A stretch of DNA of 64,000 nt from JANSWP01 sp041941305 (GTDB lineage Bacteria > Bacteroidota > Bacteroidia > Chitinophagales > Saprospiraceae), in contig JBGTQJ010000024.1 in NCBI GenBank assembly GCA_041941305.1, positions 1 to 64,000 of the forward strand. Direction: 5' to 3'. The position numbers were made by a program, and so were the translations under genes. Below, piece by piece: positions 26,601 to 33,581 of the stretch (its first letter is position 1; each line of letters opens with the position of its first letter). Under the pieces are notes generated by a model. It was not told where the DNA came from. It ran no database searches and saw only the letters and a program-made list of their open reading frames with translations.

Positions 26601-27769
26601 AACAGGCCAAAAACAACATTCGACGAGTCGTTGATTATTTGGGTATTGACCATATTTTTGGGCAAACACCTGCGATGAATGCCATTTTCACAGATAGCCT
26701 TCACCGATATTCTAATGTCTGCAATGGTTGCTTTAAAACGATTTATACCCTTAGTATTGAATTGGCTTTGGAAAAAAATATTCCCTATATCGTGACTGGA
26801 TTGTCGAGGGGACAATTCTTTGAAACTCGCCTGACGGAAGAATTGTTTAGAAATTTCGATATTGAAAAAATTGACGAAACTGTTTTGGAAGCACGTAAAG
26901 CTTACCACCGAACTGAGGATGCTGTCAACAAATTATTAGGTACGACTGATTTATTTAAAAATGAGGAAGTTTTTGAAAGGGTTCAATTTCTGGACTTTTA
27001 TCGATTTACGGATGTGAGTATGGAAGAAATGATGAATTATTTGGATACAAAATTGCCCTGGGTTCGTCCATCCGACACTGGACGTTCGACCAATTGTCTC
27101 ATCAATCAAGTAGGCATTCATGTCCATAAAACCAAAGAAGGATACAGCAATTATTCATTCCCCTATAGTTGGGATGTTCGGGTAGGGCATAAAACCAGAG
27201 AAGGAGCTTTGAAAGAGATAAATGAAGAAATCAATCAAAAGGAAGTGACCCGAATCATGGGGGAAATTGGTTATTCGGAATTAGAGGAAATAAAAACCCA
27301 AAAATACTTAGCAGCTTTTTTTACGTCCAGGGAAAAAATAGACTTTAATTTACTGCAGGACTTTCTTTCCCAGAAATTGCCTGGATACATGATCCCTTTG
27401 AGGTATAAGGAATTAGATGCTTTGCCTTTGTCTCCAAATGGAAAAACAGATAGAGAACAATTAAGGAAAATGGAAGTTGCACCTATCCAAACAAAGAATG
27501 CACAAGTCCCCCCTCAGACCGAAATAGAAGAGATGATAACAGACATTTGGGTATCCGTATTGAATACAGCCAAAATTGGAACCAACGATAATTTCTTAGA
27601 GTTGGGTGGCAACTCTCTGGCAGCTATCCGGATAAATGCCAGGATATTTGAAGTTTTAGAACTGGATATACCTTTAAATAAAATTTTTGAGTTTCCGACA
27701 ATAAAATCTTTTTCCTCTGAAATAGAAAAAATTATCATTTCAATTTTGAATGAAAGTGAAAGAAATTGA
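23612..27769 (+). CDS. NRPS module C-A-PCP whose A domain is interrupted by a zinc-knuckle PP-loop ATPase domain; predicted Asn-specific
   Basis: A 1385-aa protein. The condensation domain (~5-440) has HHLITDA (135-141), with Ala for the usual Gly. The adenylation core (~455-890) has 'YIIYTSGSTGKPKGV', 'NEYGPTEATVG', 'YKTGDLVRI' and 'GRTDQQVKITGRRIELREI'. Its hand-read code D-L-T-K-I-G-E-V-G-(K) differs from the Asn code DLTKLGEVGK only by Leu to Ile. At the A8-A9 linker an insert of about 335 residues (~892-1228) starts with CxxC (Cys901, Cys904) and a second CxxC ('ICDLC'). It then has a PP-loop SGGKDS (966-971), 'TLDNGYISEQAKNNI', 'CNGC' and 'TGLSRGQF', the pattern of WbpG/WbuX-type amidotransferases and PP-loop ATPases. 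The A domain resumes at 'KYLAAFF' and ends with 'LSPNGKTDREQL'. The carrier Ser is 1335. The insert could activate a carbonyl of the tethered Asn for amidine, thioamide or nitrile formation; that is inference. Confidence 0.92.
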   Translation: MNLPPTDLTQSQLLQWIGQQMHLQSPIYNMALSFDLRGNIDPIHFQSAFQILIDQSDALRTTFEILNGKPQQKINIEFPYKMEFLDWSKSEYSESFIQSWLKKRTQNAFDLSKCLFDCLLIKTSEKHYIWYLNQHHLITDAWSVSVIYKKMVELYYLIQEDKTQETSSLPLFRDYVEYEKMARLNPHKQNISNYWEEKLDKLPPLITFYGKKKISPSTKSQRLQLDLGRERSEKLRALTMEKDIRSWTQHLALFNIFSTVLLSYLYKVSSQQKLAIGTPSHNRHTLDFKETIGVFIEIFPILAEVEKGESFGSLFKKIQIETNSFLKYAQPGASTPDLSRRFNVVLNYINATFSDFGDIPMTSNWIHPDHCDPGHHLRLQVHDFDNLGNIQLYFDLNTNVFDDEIQNSVPKHFLFLLDTFIKDRTQKIDAIPIITQQEYKKLVLDFNKKADHNPQSKTISNLFEAQVHLIPENIALEFQSHKLDYSIVNKKANQIAHFLHLKNIGNNNRVAVFLNRSPEYIISVLGIMKSGAAFIPIPANYPKERVVTILEDSQVALFISQKSLIDRLKIPATPTLLTDNFENQLANMPKTNLDVPIQLDATAYIIYTSGSTGKPKGVTISHQALSNYITWAKENYAPDFQPAIPLFTTIGFDLTITSTFLPLISGGKMIIYPETDAQIDLSVLDVIEENRVDFIKLTPSHLALLQGKKLNESRIQTMIVGGEDFKTSLAQNIYQAFARNVTIYNEYGPTEATVGCIVHLFDAKGNIEGSVPIGNPINNMEAYVLDSHQNPVPQGISGELYLAGMNLASGYWNRNNLTEKKFLTNPFHGKSKLYKTGDLVRINQEGILEFLGRTDQQVKITGRRIELREIESIILNYPNIEECVVELLDPPLKTEATVHNCIRCGLPSNYPNLTFDEEGICDLCNAFEGYQQKVKEYFKTEKDLQDIFSKLKLKKKGEYDCIVLLSGGKDSTYALAKIKEMGAMILAFTLDNGYISEQAKNNIRRVVDYLGIDHIFGQTPAMNAIFTDSLHRYSNVCNGCFKTIYTLSIELALEKNIPYIVTGLSRGQFFETRLTEELFRNFDIEKIDETVLEARKAYHRTEDAVNKLLGTTDLFKNEEVFERVQFLDFYRFTDVSMEEMMNYLDTKLPWVRPSDTGRSTNCLINQVGIHVHKTKEGYSNYSFPYSWDVRVGHKTREGALKEINEEINQKEVTRIMGEIGYSELEEIKTQKYLAAFFTSREKIDFNLLQDFLSQKLPGYMIPLRYKELDALPLSPNGKTDREQLRKMEVAPIQTKNAQVPPQTEIEEMITDIWVSVLNTAKIGTNDNFLELGGNSLAAIRINARIFEVLELDIPLNKIFEFPTIKSFSSEIEKIIISILNESERN

Positions 27770-27865
27770 AGTTCTTTATTAAAACAATCGACATAATTAG
27801 GGTTTGTCCAGGTAGGAATACTTCTTCATTAACATCTAATAATTCAATTTTTTCATTCTTAATTA

Positions 27866-29119
27866 TCAGTCCTTAAAAGGCTGCCTGGGCTTCCAATCAT
27901 CATTGGGTCGCAAGAATTCTAAAATAGGGGTTAAAACCCAATTTATTATAGAATTATTGGCTCTGATGTATCCATACAATTGTTCTGGGACAGCTCCTAC
28001 TGAGCTCTTAATTTCCATTGCCGTTCTGGCAAAAACAACTTTTTTCTTTCCCATTTCAATTCCCTGCTGTATCATATGGAAAAGCATATTTAAGTATAGT
28101 TGGGTTCTATGATTAGTGGCTCCGTCAATTCCCAAAAAATGGGCCTCCAATTCTTCTTCATTTTCAATGGTAGTATAAAAACCTACCAATTCCCCATCCT
28201 GGTAATAACCAAATATGCGAAAAGCATCTCCCAAATGTTCTTTTAACTCCAAAAAATAATTTTCTCCCAAAGAAACCATATTAAAGCTGGCTTGATTGGC
28301 TACGTTTTTATACAATTGATAAATAGAGCCATTTGCAATACCCAAACGTTCAGCATTTAATTCAATTTTTTCAATTCCTTTCGCCTTTTTGAAGGCTCTT
28401 TTTGCCCGTACTCTGTATTTTGAGGTTATTGCAGACATATAATCCTCAAAATTGTCCCAACCATTTCGAATGGGTAATACCATATTTGGGTGGAATACAA
28501 ATTCATGAAATTTCAATTTATCCAAAATTACACCCTCCTTTGCTTTGTCAATATTCAAATCTTTTAAAAAGTATCCATGAATTTTCAATCCATTTGCACT
28601 TAAATATTCGCTTACTAAAACACCTGCTTCTTCGAGCATTTTGATCGCCATTTCTCGGGAAACAACTACTTCATCAAAAATAAATCCATGTTCACCGGTC
28701 AAAAGAGAGCTACCACAAACGAGTAAATTGAATTTAGCCCACTTAGCCACTATTTTTTTAAAGTATTGTCCGATTCGCCACCATATGGAATGCCTCGAAG
28801 GGTCATGATGCAATCCCTGTACACTACGGGAAGCATCAAATTTGGTGATTTGAAAAATTGCTCTGCCTACTGGATCCTCATTTTTATAAAATATCAAATA
28901 GTTGAAATCCATCCCATAAGGAGGTGAGTTTTCAACTACACTTAGATAAGCTCGTTGTAGGAATAAGTTTTTTTCAAATTCAGCCTTTTCCCAATCTACA
29001 GGAAGATCTTCGACCGAGGGGTATACTTTGAAGTAGAAACCCTGTTGAGACAACTGGTGTGAAACTGGATATGCGGGAGTGTTGGCTGCTTTTTGCATCG
29101 TTTTGGAACATCGGATCAT
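27866..29119 (-). CDS. FemAB/GNAT-like acyltransferase family protein
   Basis: A 417-aa soluble protein. The C-terminal half has GNAT-fold features: 'FRIFGYYQDGELVGFYTTI', 'AHFLGIDGATNHRTQLYLNML' in pieces, and 'GKKKVVFARTAMEIKSSVG'. These resemble the PF04339 / FemAB-like group of predicted N-acyltransferases found widely in Bacteroidota. 'KYRVRAKRAFKKAKGIEKIEL' is a basic central segment. A start at ATG 29098 (eighth residue) is equally possible. It faces the NRPS gene convergently with a 96-nt gap holding no clear terminator. The acyl donor and acceptor cannot be read from the sequence. Peptide or amino-acid acylation is conceivable, but I do not claim membership in the NRPS locus. Confidence 0.6.
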   Translation of the reverse strand: MIRCSKTMQKAANTPAYPVSHQLSQQGFYFKVYPSVEDLPVDWEKAEFEKNLFLQRAYLSVVENSPPYGMDFNYLIFYKNEDPVGRAIFQITKFDASRSVQGLHHDPSRHSIWWRIGQYFKKIVAKWAKFNLLVCGSSLLTGEHGFIFDEVVVSREMAIKMLEEAGVLVSEYLSANGLKIHGYFLKDLNIDKAKEGVILDKLKFHEFVFHPNMVLPIRNGWDNFEDYMSAITSKYRVRAKRAFKKAKGIEKIELNAERLGIANGSIYQLYKNVANQASFNMVSLGENYFLELKEHLGDAFRIFGYYQDGELVGFYTTIENEEELEAHFLGIDGATNHRTQLYLNMLFHMIQQGIEMGKKKVVFARTAMEIKSSVGAVPEQLYGYIRANNSIINWVLTPILEFLRPNDDWKPRQPFKD

Positions 29120-29219
29120 GTCGTGGGTAATTTTAGACCTCCAAGAAAACAGGTTGCCAAGTGTTTAGTTTTAATTAAGTAACGAAAATTTTAATTTGTA
29201 AAACATCTAAACAATTTGC

Positions 29220-30062
29220 CTAACCTGAAAAGAAATCCTTTAGCCCAATTTGCCAGGGCTTCCACCACGATTTTATGATCGTAAAATGTTGTTTTATTTT
29301 AAATTCTTTTCTTAAAAATACAATGCCAAAAAAGAATAAATCTATGGTTAGTGTAACTTTTGGGTGTGCCTGGATGATCTTCCATGCAGCTTCCATGTCG
29401 GTAGACCAATGAATATCATCAAAAACCAAAATGGTTTCATCATGTGCTTTTTCCAAACACAATTCAAAATATTTTAATGTGGGTATCTTTCGGTGATTGC
29501 CATCTAAAAAAACATAGTCTAATAGTTCTAAACCATTCAAAACCTCTGGTAGTTTTTTTTCAAATTTCCCAGTAACAACCCTAATATTCTCATTTTCCAT
29601 CAATTCAAAGTTTTCCACTGCTTTTTCGGCAATAATGGGACATCCTTCTATGCTTATTACTTCAGAATTTTGAGCCGCATATGCCTGGTAAAGTGTAGAA
29701 ACGCCCATAGAGGTTCCCAATTCAACAATGGTTTTAGGCTTGTAGCATTGAATTAACCGAAACAGAATCCGGCAATATATTGGAGATGTCGCCGAATATT
29801 TTGCCAGGCTGGAAATCGTACGAACTTTTTTGGAACTAACTTGTGACCCAGCTCCATAGTCCGTTATTTCCAGTGGAATTTTTTCTGACTTTAATAGTGC
29901 TCTCAATTCTTCTACCTCTTCAAATGCATAGAACCAACGGTCATCTTCCAGTACCTTTTCTGCAAAGTCAAAAACGAATGGAGAATGAATATTATACTTC
30001 GTTTGGGCTTTAAAATAATAGCTGAAAAATCGAAATAATATCTTGAGCCGTTTCAAGTTCAC
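29220..30062 (-). CDS. Class I SAM-dependent methyltransferase (Methyltransf_24-like)
   Basis: A 280-aa protein. A basic, aromatic N-terminus (~1-50) precedes a Rossmann methyltransferase with 'TIVELGTSMGVSTLYQA' (motif I), 'EVISIEGCP', 'LDYVFLDGNHRKIPTLKYF' and 'TILVFDDIHWS'. The Asp-x-Asn-His pattern after the fourth strand is typical of Methyltransf_24 / catechol-O-methyltransferase-like proteins. A C-terminal ~60-residue basic segment ends 'WKPWQIGLKDFFSG', which may contact membranes. It is on the same strand as the acyltransferase gene, 100 nt upstream of it. The substrate is unknown. Confidence 0.75.
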   Translation of the reverse strand: MNLKRLKILFRFFSYYFKAQTKYNIHSPFVFDFAEKVLEDDRWFYAFEEVEELRALLKSEKIPLEITDYGAGSQVSSKKVRTISSLAKYSATSPIYCRILFRLIQCYKPKTIVELGTSMGVSTLYQAYAAQNSEVISIEGCPIIAEKAVENFELMENENIRVVTGKFEKKLPEVLNGLELLDYVFLDGNHRKIPTLKYFELCLEKAHDETILVFDDIHWSTDMEAAWKIIQAHPKVTLTIDLFFFGIVFLRKEFKIKQHFTIIKSWWKPWQIGLKDFFSG

Positions 30063-30396
30063 CTATTTGAGTTATCATTTACAGGTTGACGAAGGAAAAA
30101 CCGAGAACCTTTAATTGATAACTTATAAAAAAGCGGCGCAAATTAGAAGTTGTAATTGACAAAATGAAAAACAAGTGACAAGAAATAAAAAAGCAGCCCC
30201 AAAATGAACAATCGGGCTGCGTCGGATGAAATTTTCCCTTTTGGGATATTTGGAAAAAAACTGAAATTTTTTTTTAGTGCTCTACCAATCTCAACAATTG
30301 TGAGATATATCCAATCATTTTATGTATTCAAAAAAGGGTGATAATTTACAAGAGAAAAGTGCCGCCCAAATTTGGACGGCAACTGAAAAGAGCTGC
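30063..30396. other. Intergenic region containing a terminator
   Basis: Between the methyltransferase start and the DUF2911 stop. Besides the hairpin at 30186-30220 there is an imperfect palindrome at 30360-30381 (TGCCG ... CGGCA) just after the DUF2911 stop. I see no gene. Confidence 0.6.
30186..30220 (-). terminator. Intrinsic terminator for the DUF2911 gene
   Basis: GCAGCCC (30193-30199) pairs with GGGCTGC (30214-30220). Read on the minus strand, the stem is followed by TTTTTTATTTC. It lies about 180 nt after the minus-strand DUF2911/TPR gene. Confidence 0.8.
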
Positions 30397-31692
30397 TTAT
30401 GGTTTAATTTTTTCGGCTTTCATATCAACTCCCAATTGTAGGAGGTATTTTTTAGAGTTTGCTGCTACTCCATCAGGAGGATTCATAGAAAGGGACTTTT
30501 TAAAAGATTTGATAGCATTTTCCTTGTCTCCATGGAAAAAATACCCTTCTCCTAAGCTATCCCAAACATTGGGATCTTCCTCATTTTTTTTCGCATTGGC
30601 TTTAAAGATTTCCACTGCCTCAGCTGTTTTCCCCGACCACATTAAATTGTAACCGTACATATTCAATTCTGCATTTGTACCTTTCGCAATCGCTTCTTTT
30701 TTAAGCGCAGTAGCTTTTTCCCTTTCACCTTTTGTTTCATAAATTTTTGCCCTGGTCATTAAGTTCGTCATATTGCTACTCATTGCGATGGATTGATCTA
30801 CCCAGGCTACTGCTTTATCCCATGACTCCATTTTCATGGCTTGATTGGCAGCACCATGATATTCTTTCCAGGTTACATTCATCGCCTCTAGGTCCTTTCC
30901 CAAAGATTTTAAAATAATTTTTTCAGATTCTTCTTTTGTGGCACCTTTCACCTTGGCAGTCAATTTTGCTTTGGTAAGCATATTAACTGGATTGGGATTC
31001 ATAAACACAGATCGGGTTGCCCAAGCTAAAGCTTCTTCATGATTTACATCGTTATTCAAGCAGTAGTTTGCAGCTTCATTCCAACCATTCCAACTCCAAC
31101 CAGCTTTGTCTCGCAATTCATTTCTCAAACTTGCTAACACCGCTTGATGAACATCTGCTTCAATTGTAAAACCTACTTTCATATTTGCCCAATTTAAAGC
31201 GCATATAGCTGTATTAGATGTGATTTCATCAAAGGAAAATGTAAGAAACTCACTCCAATGGTTCGATTTTGAAGGTTTTACAGAAACGCGTAGGGCATCC
31301 TCCTGATCATTGTAAGAATAACTTCCCCAGGAGGTCGAATTATGTGAAAAAATGATGATCCATTCTTCTTCTGTAGGAATCATATGGAGTCCATATACTC
31401 CCGCTGCCAATTCTGCTCCTTCAATTTTTACATTTTTTGAAAACTTAATAATGGTATTTTCATTGGCTCCTGCCCGCCATACTGCATTATAGGGTACCAA
31501 GTTTCCCCATACATCTCTTTCCTTTACAGCAGGACGATGGTATTTGACCACGATTTCAGTCAATCCAACAGTTTGCCCGATATAAGCCTTTTGGCTAGAT
31601 GTTGGAGTTTTGGTTACCATGGTTTGAGCTGAGGATATATATGAGCAGGAAAATAGGCATACAAGGGTGAGAAAAGTAAACAAGGATTTCAT
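30397..31692 (-). CDS. DUF2911 domain protein with TPR-like C-terminal half
   Basis: A 431-aa protein from the ATG at 31692; an ATG nine codons upstream is less likely because 31692 begins a signal peptide (FLTLVCLFSC..ISSAQ). Residues ~20-170 are a DUF2911 domain ('VKYHRPAVKERDVWGNLVPYN' in parts, 'VWRAGANENTIIKFS', 'GVYGLHMIP', 'WIIIFSHNSTSWGSYSYN'). The rest are helical TPR-like repeats ('AKIYETKGEREKATALKKEA', 'NVWDSLGEGYFFHGD'). DUF2911 proteins are common exported proteins of Bacteroidota with no assigned activity. A Cys in the signal region (LFSC) could mark a lipoprotein, but the SSAQ site looks like signal peptidase I. Confidence 0.88.
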   Translation of the reverse strand: MKSLFTFLTLVCLFSCSYISSAQTMVTKTPTSSQKAYIGQTVGLTEIVVKYHRPAVKERDVWGNLVPYNAVWRAGANENTIIKFSKNVKIEGAELAAGVYGLHMIPTEEEWIIIFSHNSTSWGSYSYNDQEDALRVSVKPSKSNHWSEFLTFSFDEITSNTAICALNWANMKVGFTIEADVHQAVLASLRNELRDKAGWSWNGWNEAANYCLNNDVNHEEALAWATRSVFMNPNPVNMLTKAKLTAKVKGATKEESEKIILKSLGKDLEAMNVTWKEYHGAANQAMKMESWDKAVAWVDQSIAMSSNMTNLMTRAKIYETKGEREKATALKKEAIAKGTNAELNMYGYNLMWSGKTAEAVEIFKANAKKNEEDPNVWDSLGEGYFFHGDKENAIKSFKKSLSMNPPDGVAANSKKYLLQLGVDMKAEKIKP

Positions 31693-32025
31693 AAAACAGT
31701 CAGTTGAAAAGTAAATCATTGTCTCATAGCCTTTTTCCGAAAAATTAATGTAAACACCACGACCTCTTCATAGAAGAAAACCATGAAACAATGATTTACA
31801 GATTATTTTTTGTTTGTATAAGTTTGCGTTGCCGAAAATAATGTTGGATTAGAAGCAGTGCTAACTAATTGTGATATTTGGGGCAAATTGTGATGAGGAG
31901 AGTTAAGGAAAATTTAAATTACTCTGGTGTATAAAGAAAATGAATTGAAATCTGTTTCATCAAATATTTTGTGAGACCTCCACTTTAAGCGGAACTACAG
32001 CAACAACAAAACCAATCCAAATAAC
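31693..32025. other. Divergent intergenic region with imperfect inverted repeat
   Basis: Between the divergent DUF2911 gene (minus) and the outer-membrane-protein-like gene (plus). It contains a 17-nt inverted repeat (16/17 paired, arms 31711-31727 and 31783-31799) and a TAAGTTTG box at 31819-31826 on the plus strand. No gene is seen. Confidence 0.55.
31711..31799. repeat. Spaced 17-nt inverted repeat upstream of the DUF2911 gene
   Basis: Arms 31711-31727 and 31783-31799 are reverse complements with one mismatch and a 55-nt spacer. The near arm ends 19 nt before the DUF2911 start codon. It could be a pair of operator half-sites or a long-range hairpin in the leader. Confidence 0.6.
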
Positions 32026-32604
32026 ATGAAAAAGTTTTTTGCATTTCTTTTAGGCGTTTCATTTTTTTATTCAGCCCAAGCACAACACTATATGACTACC
32101 GGGGGTCTAAGGATGGGTACTGATTGGGGATTTACCATTCAACAAAGGCTGCTGGATCGTGCTACAGGAGAGTTTATTTTCCAAAATAGCCTGCAACGTG
32201 AAGAAGTAAACGTCACTTTGCTTTTTGAACAACACAATCCACTGATTAGTAAGGGATTCAATGTCTACTATGGTGCTGGTTTACATAAAGGTTGGATCAG
32301 TGGTAAAGAAAATGAAGTCGTTCCTAAAGATCCATTTGGAATAACAGCTATCTTTGGTGTGGAATTTACCCTTGCCCGTCTCAATTTGTCTTATGATTTT
32401 AAACCAGCTTTTAATTTGAGCGGAGGCGAAAAAAACATTTACGCCCAAACCGGGGTTTCTCTTCGTTATGTTTTCCTAAAAAACAAAGTCTATAAAGACA
32501 TGGTCAAAGAGAAGAAAAAACGCAAAAAGCAAGAGGAAAAAGAGCGGCGTAGAGAAGAAAGAGGGAAGGAATGGTGGGAAATTTGGAAAAAGAAAAAGGA
32601 TTAA
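32026..32604 (+). CDS. Small outer-membrane beta-barrel-like protein with Lys/Glu-rich tail
   Basis: A 192-aa protein with a signal peptide (FFAFLLGVSFFYSAQA, then QHY). The body has alternating amphipathic beta strands ('GLRMGTDWGFTIQQRL', 'VNVTLLFEQHNPL', 'FNVYYGAGLHKGW', 'GVEFTLARLNLSYDFKPAF', 'YAQTGVSLRYVF'), as in small outer-membrane proteins. The last ~35 residues are highly charged (KEKKKRKKQEEKERRREERG) and would face the periplasm. Function unknown. It ends just before a large palindromic terminator shared with the convergent DUF4197 gene. Confidence 0.75.
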   Translation: MKKFFAFLLGVSFFYSAQAQHYMTTGGLRMGTDWGFTIQQRLLDRATGEFIFQNSLQREEVNVTLLFEQHNPLISKGFNVYYGAGLHKGWISGKENEVVPKDPFGITAIFGVEFTLARLNLSYDFKPAFNLSGGEKNIYAQTGVSLRYVFLKNKVYKDMVKEKKKRKKQEEKERRREERGKEWWEIWKKKKD

Positions 32605-32618
32605 TCGTAAATAATAAA

Positions 32619-32692
32619 ATGGTTCAAATTTGCTCCAAATGGTTCAAAGTTATTTAAACCACTTTGAACCATTTGGAGCAAATTTGAACCAT
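32619..32692. terminator. Perfect 32-bp inverted repeat, bidirectional terminator
   Basis: The arms 32619-32650 and 32661-32692 are perfect complements around a 10-nt loop, between the convergent genes ending at 32604 and 32699. Each arm holds a direct repeat of ATGGTTCAAA (32619-32628 and 32639-32648). The minus-strand side is followed by TTTTATTATTTA; the plus side lacks a T-run. Confidence 0.8.
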
Positions 32693-32698
32693 CTGAAA

Positions 32699-33439
32699 CT
32701 ACCTATTATCCTGCTTAGAAAATACCTTTCTCATCAAATCTGTAGTTCTGGATGAGGTGTTCGTACGAATATCAGCTTCCTTTTTTTCAATTAAACTAAA
32801 CATGCCAACCAAAGACTTTTCAGTAACATAATTATCAAGTTCAGGATTTGCTTTTTGCACGAATGGAATTTTGTTGTAAGCATTGACAGCTCCCCGCCAA
32901 TATTCTCTGGCATTTACTTCATCCAAAGCAGTCTGAATTACAGGCTTAAATTCAGAAAATAAATTATCGTAAGTAGAATTTTCAAGGTACCGTGTGGCTG
33001 CATCGTCTTTTCCCAGTAAGATATTCATTGCATCCTTAAATGTCATTTGTTTAATGGCATCGACGAAAATTGGTTTTGCCTTAGCTGCAGCGATTTCTGC
33101 ACCTCGATTCATCTTTTCAATCAATTTCTCCTCCACATCTCCAAAACCAGGCACTTTTTTTAACTTACCGGTTACAGCTCTTGCTTCTTCAGGGATTAAT
33201 ATTTTATATGCACTTTTATAATAACCATCTTCTGCTGAGAGAAAATTGACCGCCTCCCCAACGCCAACATTTAATGCTTCTTTTAATCCATTTCCAGCGT
33301 CTTCCTGTGTCAATCCTTCCTCTCCACTTATTACTTTTTCGGCTTTTGATTTTAATTTGTTAAACGCACCTTTTAATTGTGCATTAGCGTTGATTGAAAA
33401 GGCAAATAATGCAGTCAGGAAAAGTAATTTCTTAATCAT
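32699..33439 (-). CDS. DUF4197 domain exported protein
   Basis: A 246-aa protein with a signal peptide (LLFLTALFAFSINANA, then QLKG). The rest matches the DUF4197 pattern: 'GLKEALNVGVGEAVNFLSAEDGY' in parts, 'YKILIPEEARAV', 'EKLIEKMNRGAEIAAAKAKPIF', 'MTFKDAMNILLGKDDAATRYL', 'YDNLFSEFKPVI'. The predicted fold is all-helical. These proteins occur in many Proteobacteria and Bacteroidota and have no assigned function. Length fits the family. The gene is alone, with its own terminator. Confidence 0.9.
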   Translation of the reverse strand: MIKKLLFLTALFAFSINANAQLKGAFNKLKSKAEKVISGEEGLTQEDAGNGLKEALNVGVGEAVNFLSAEDGYYKSAYKILIPEEARAVTGKLKKVPGFGDVEEKLIEKMNRGAEIAAAKAKPIFVDAIKQMTFKDAMNILLGKDDAATRYLENSTYDNLFSEFKPVIQTALDEVNAREYWRGAVNAYNKIPFVQKANPELDNYVTEKSLVGMFSLIEKKEADIRTNTSSRTTDLMRKVFSKQDNR

Positions 33440-33581
33440 GATTTAGATTTGAGTTAATAATTTATAATTGTTGACGAATAGAAAACGCAAAAGAAACGTT
33501 TAGGTGTGTCTTGTGTGGAAAGTTATTTTTGTTTTAACGGAAGTTTAAAATATTATTTGCGTGTTGGTATTATTGTTTTGA

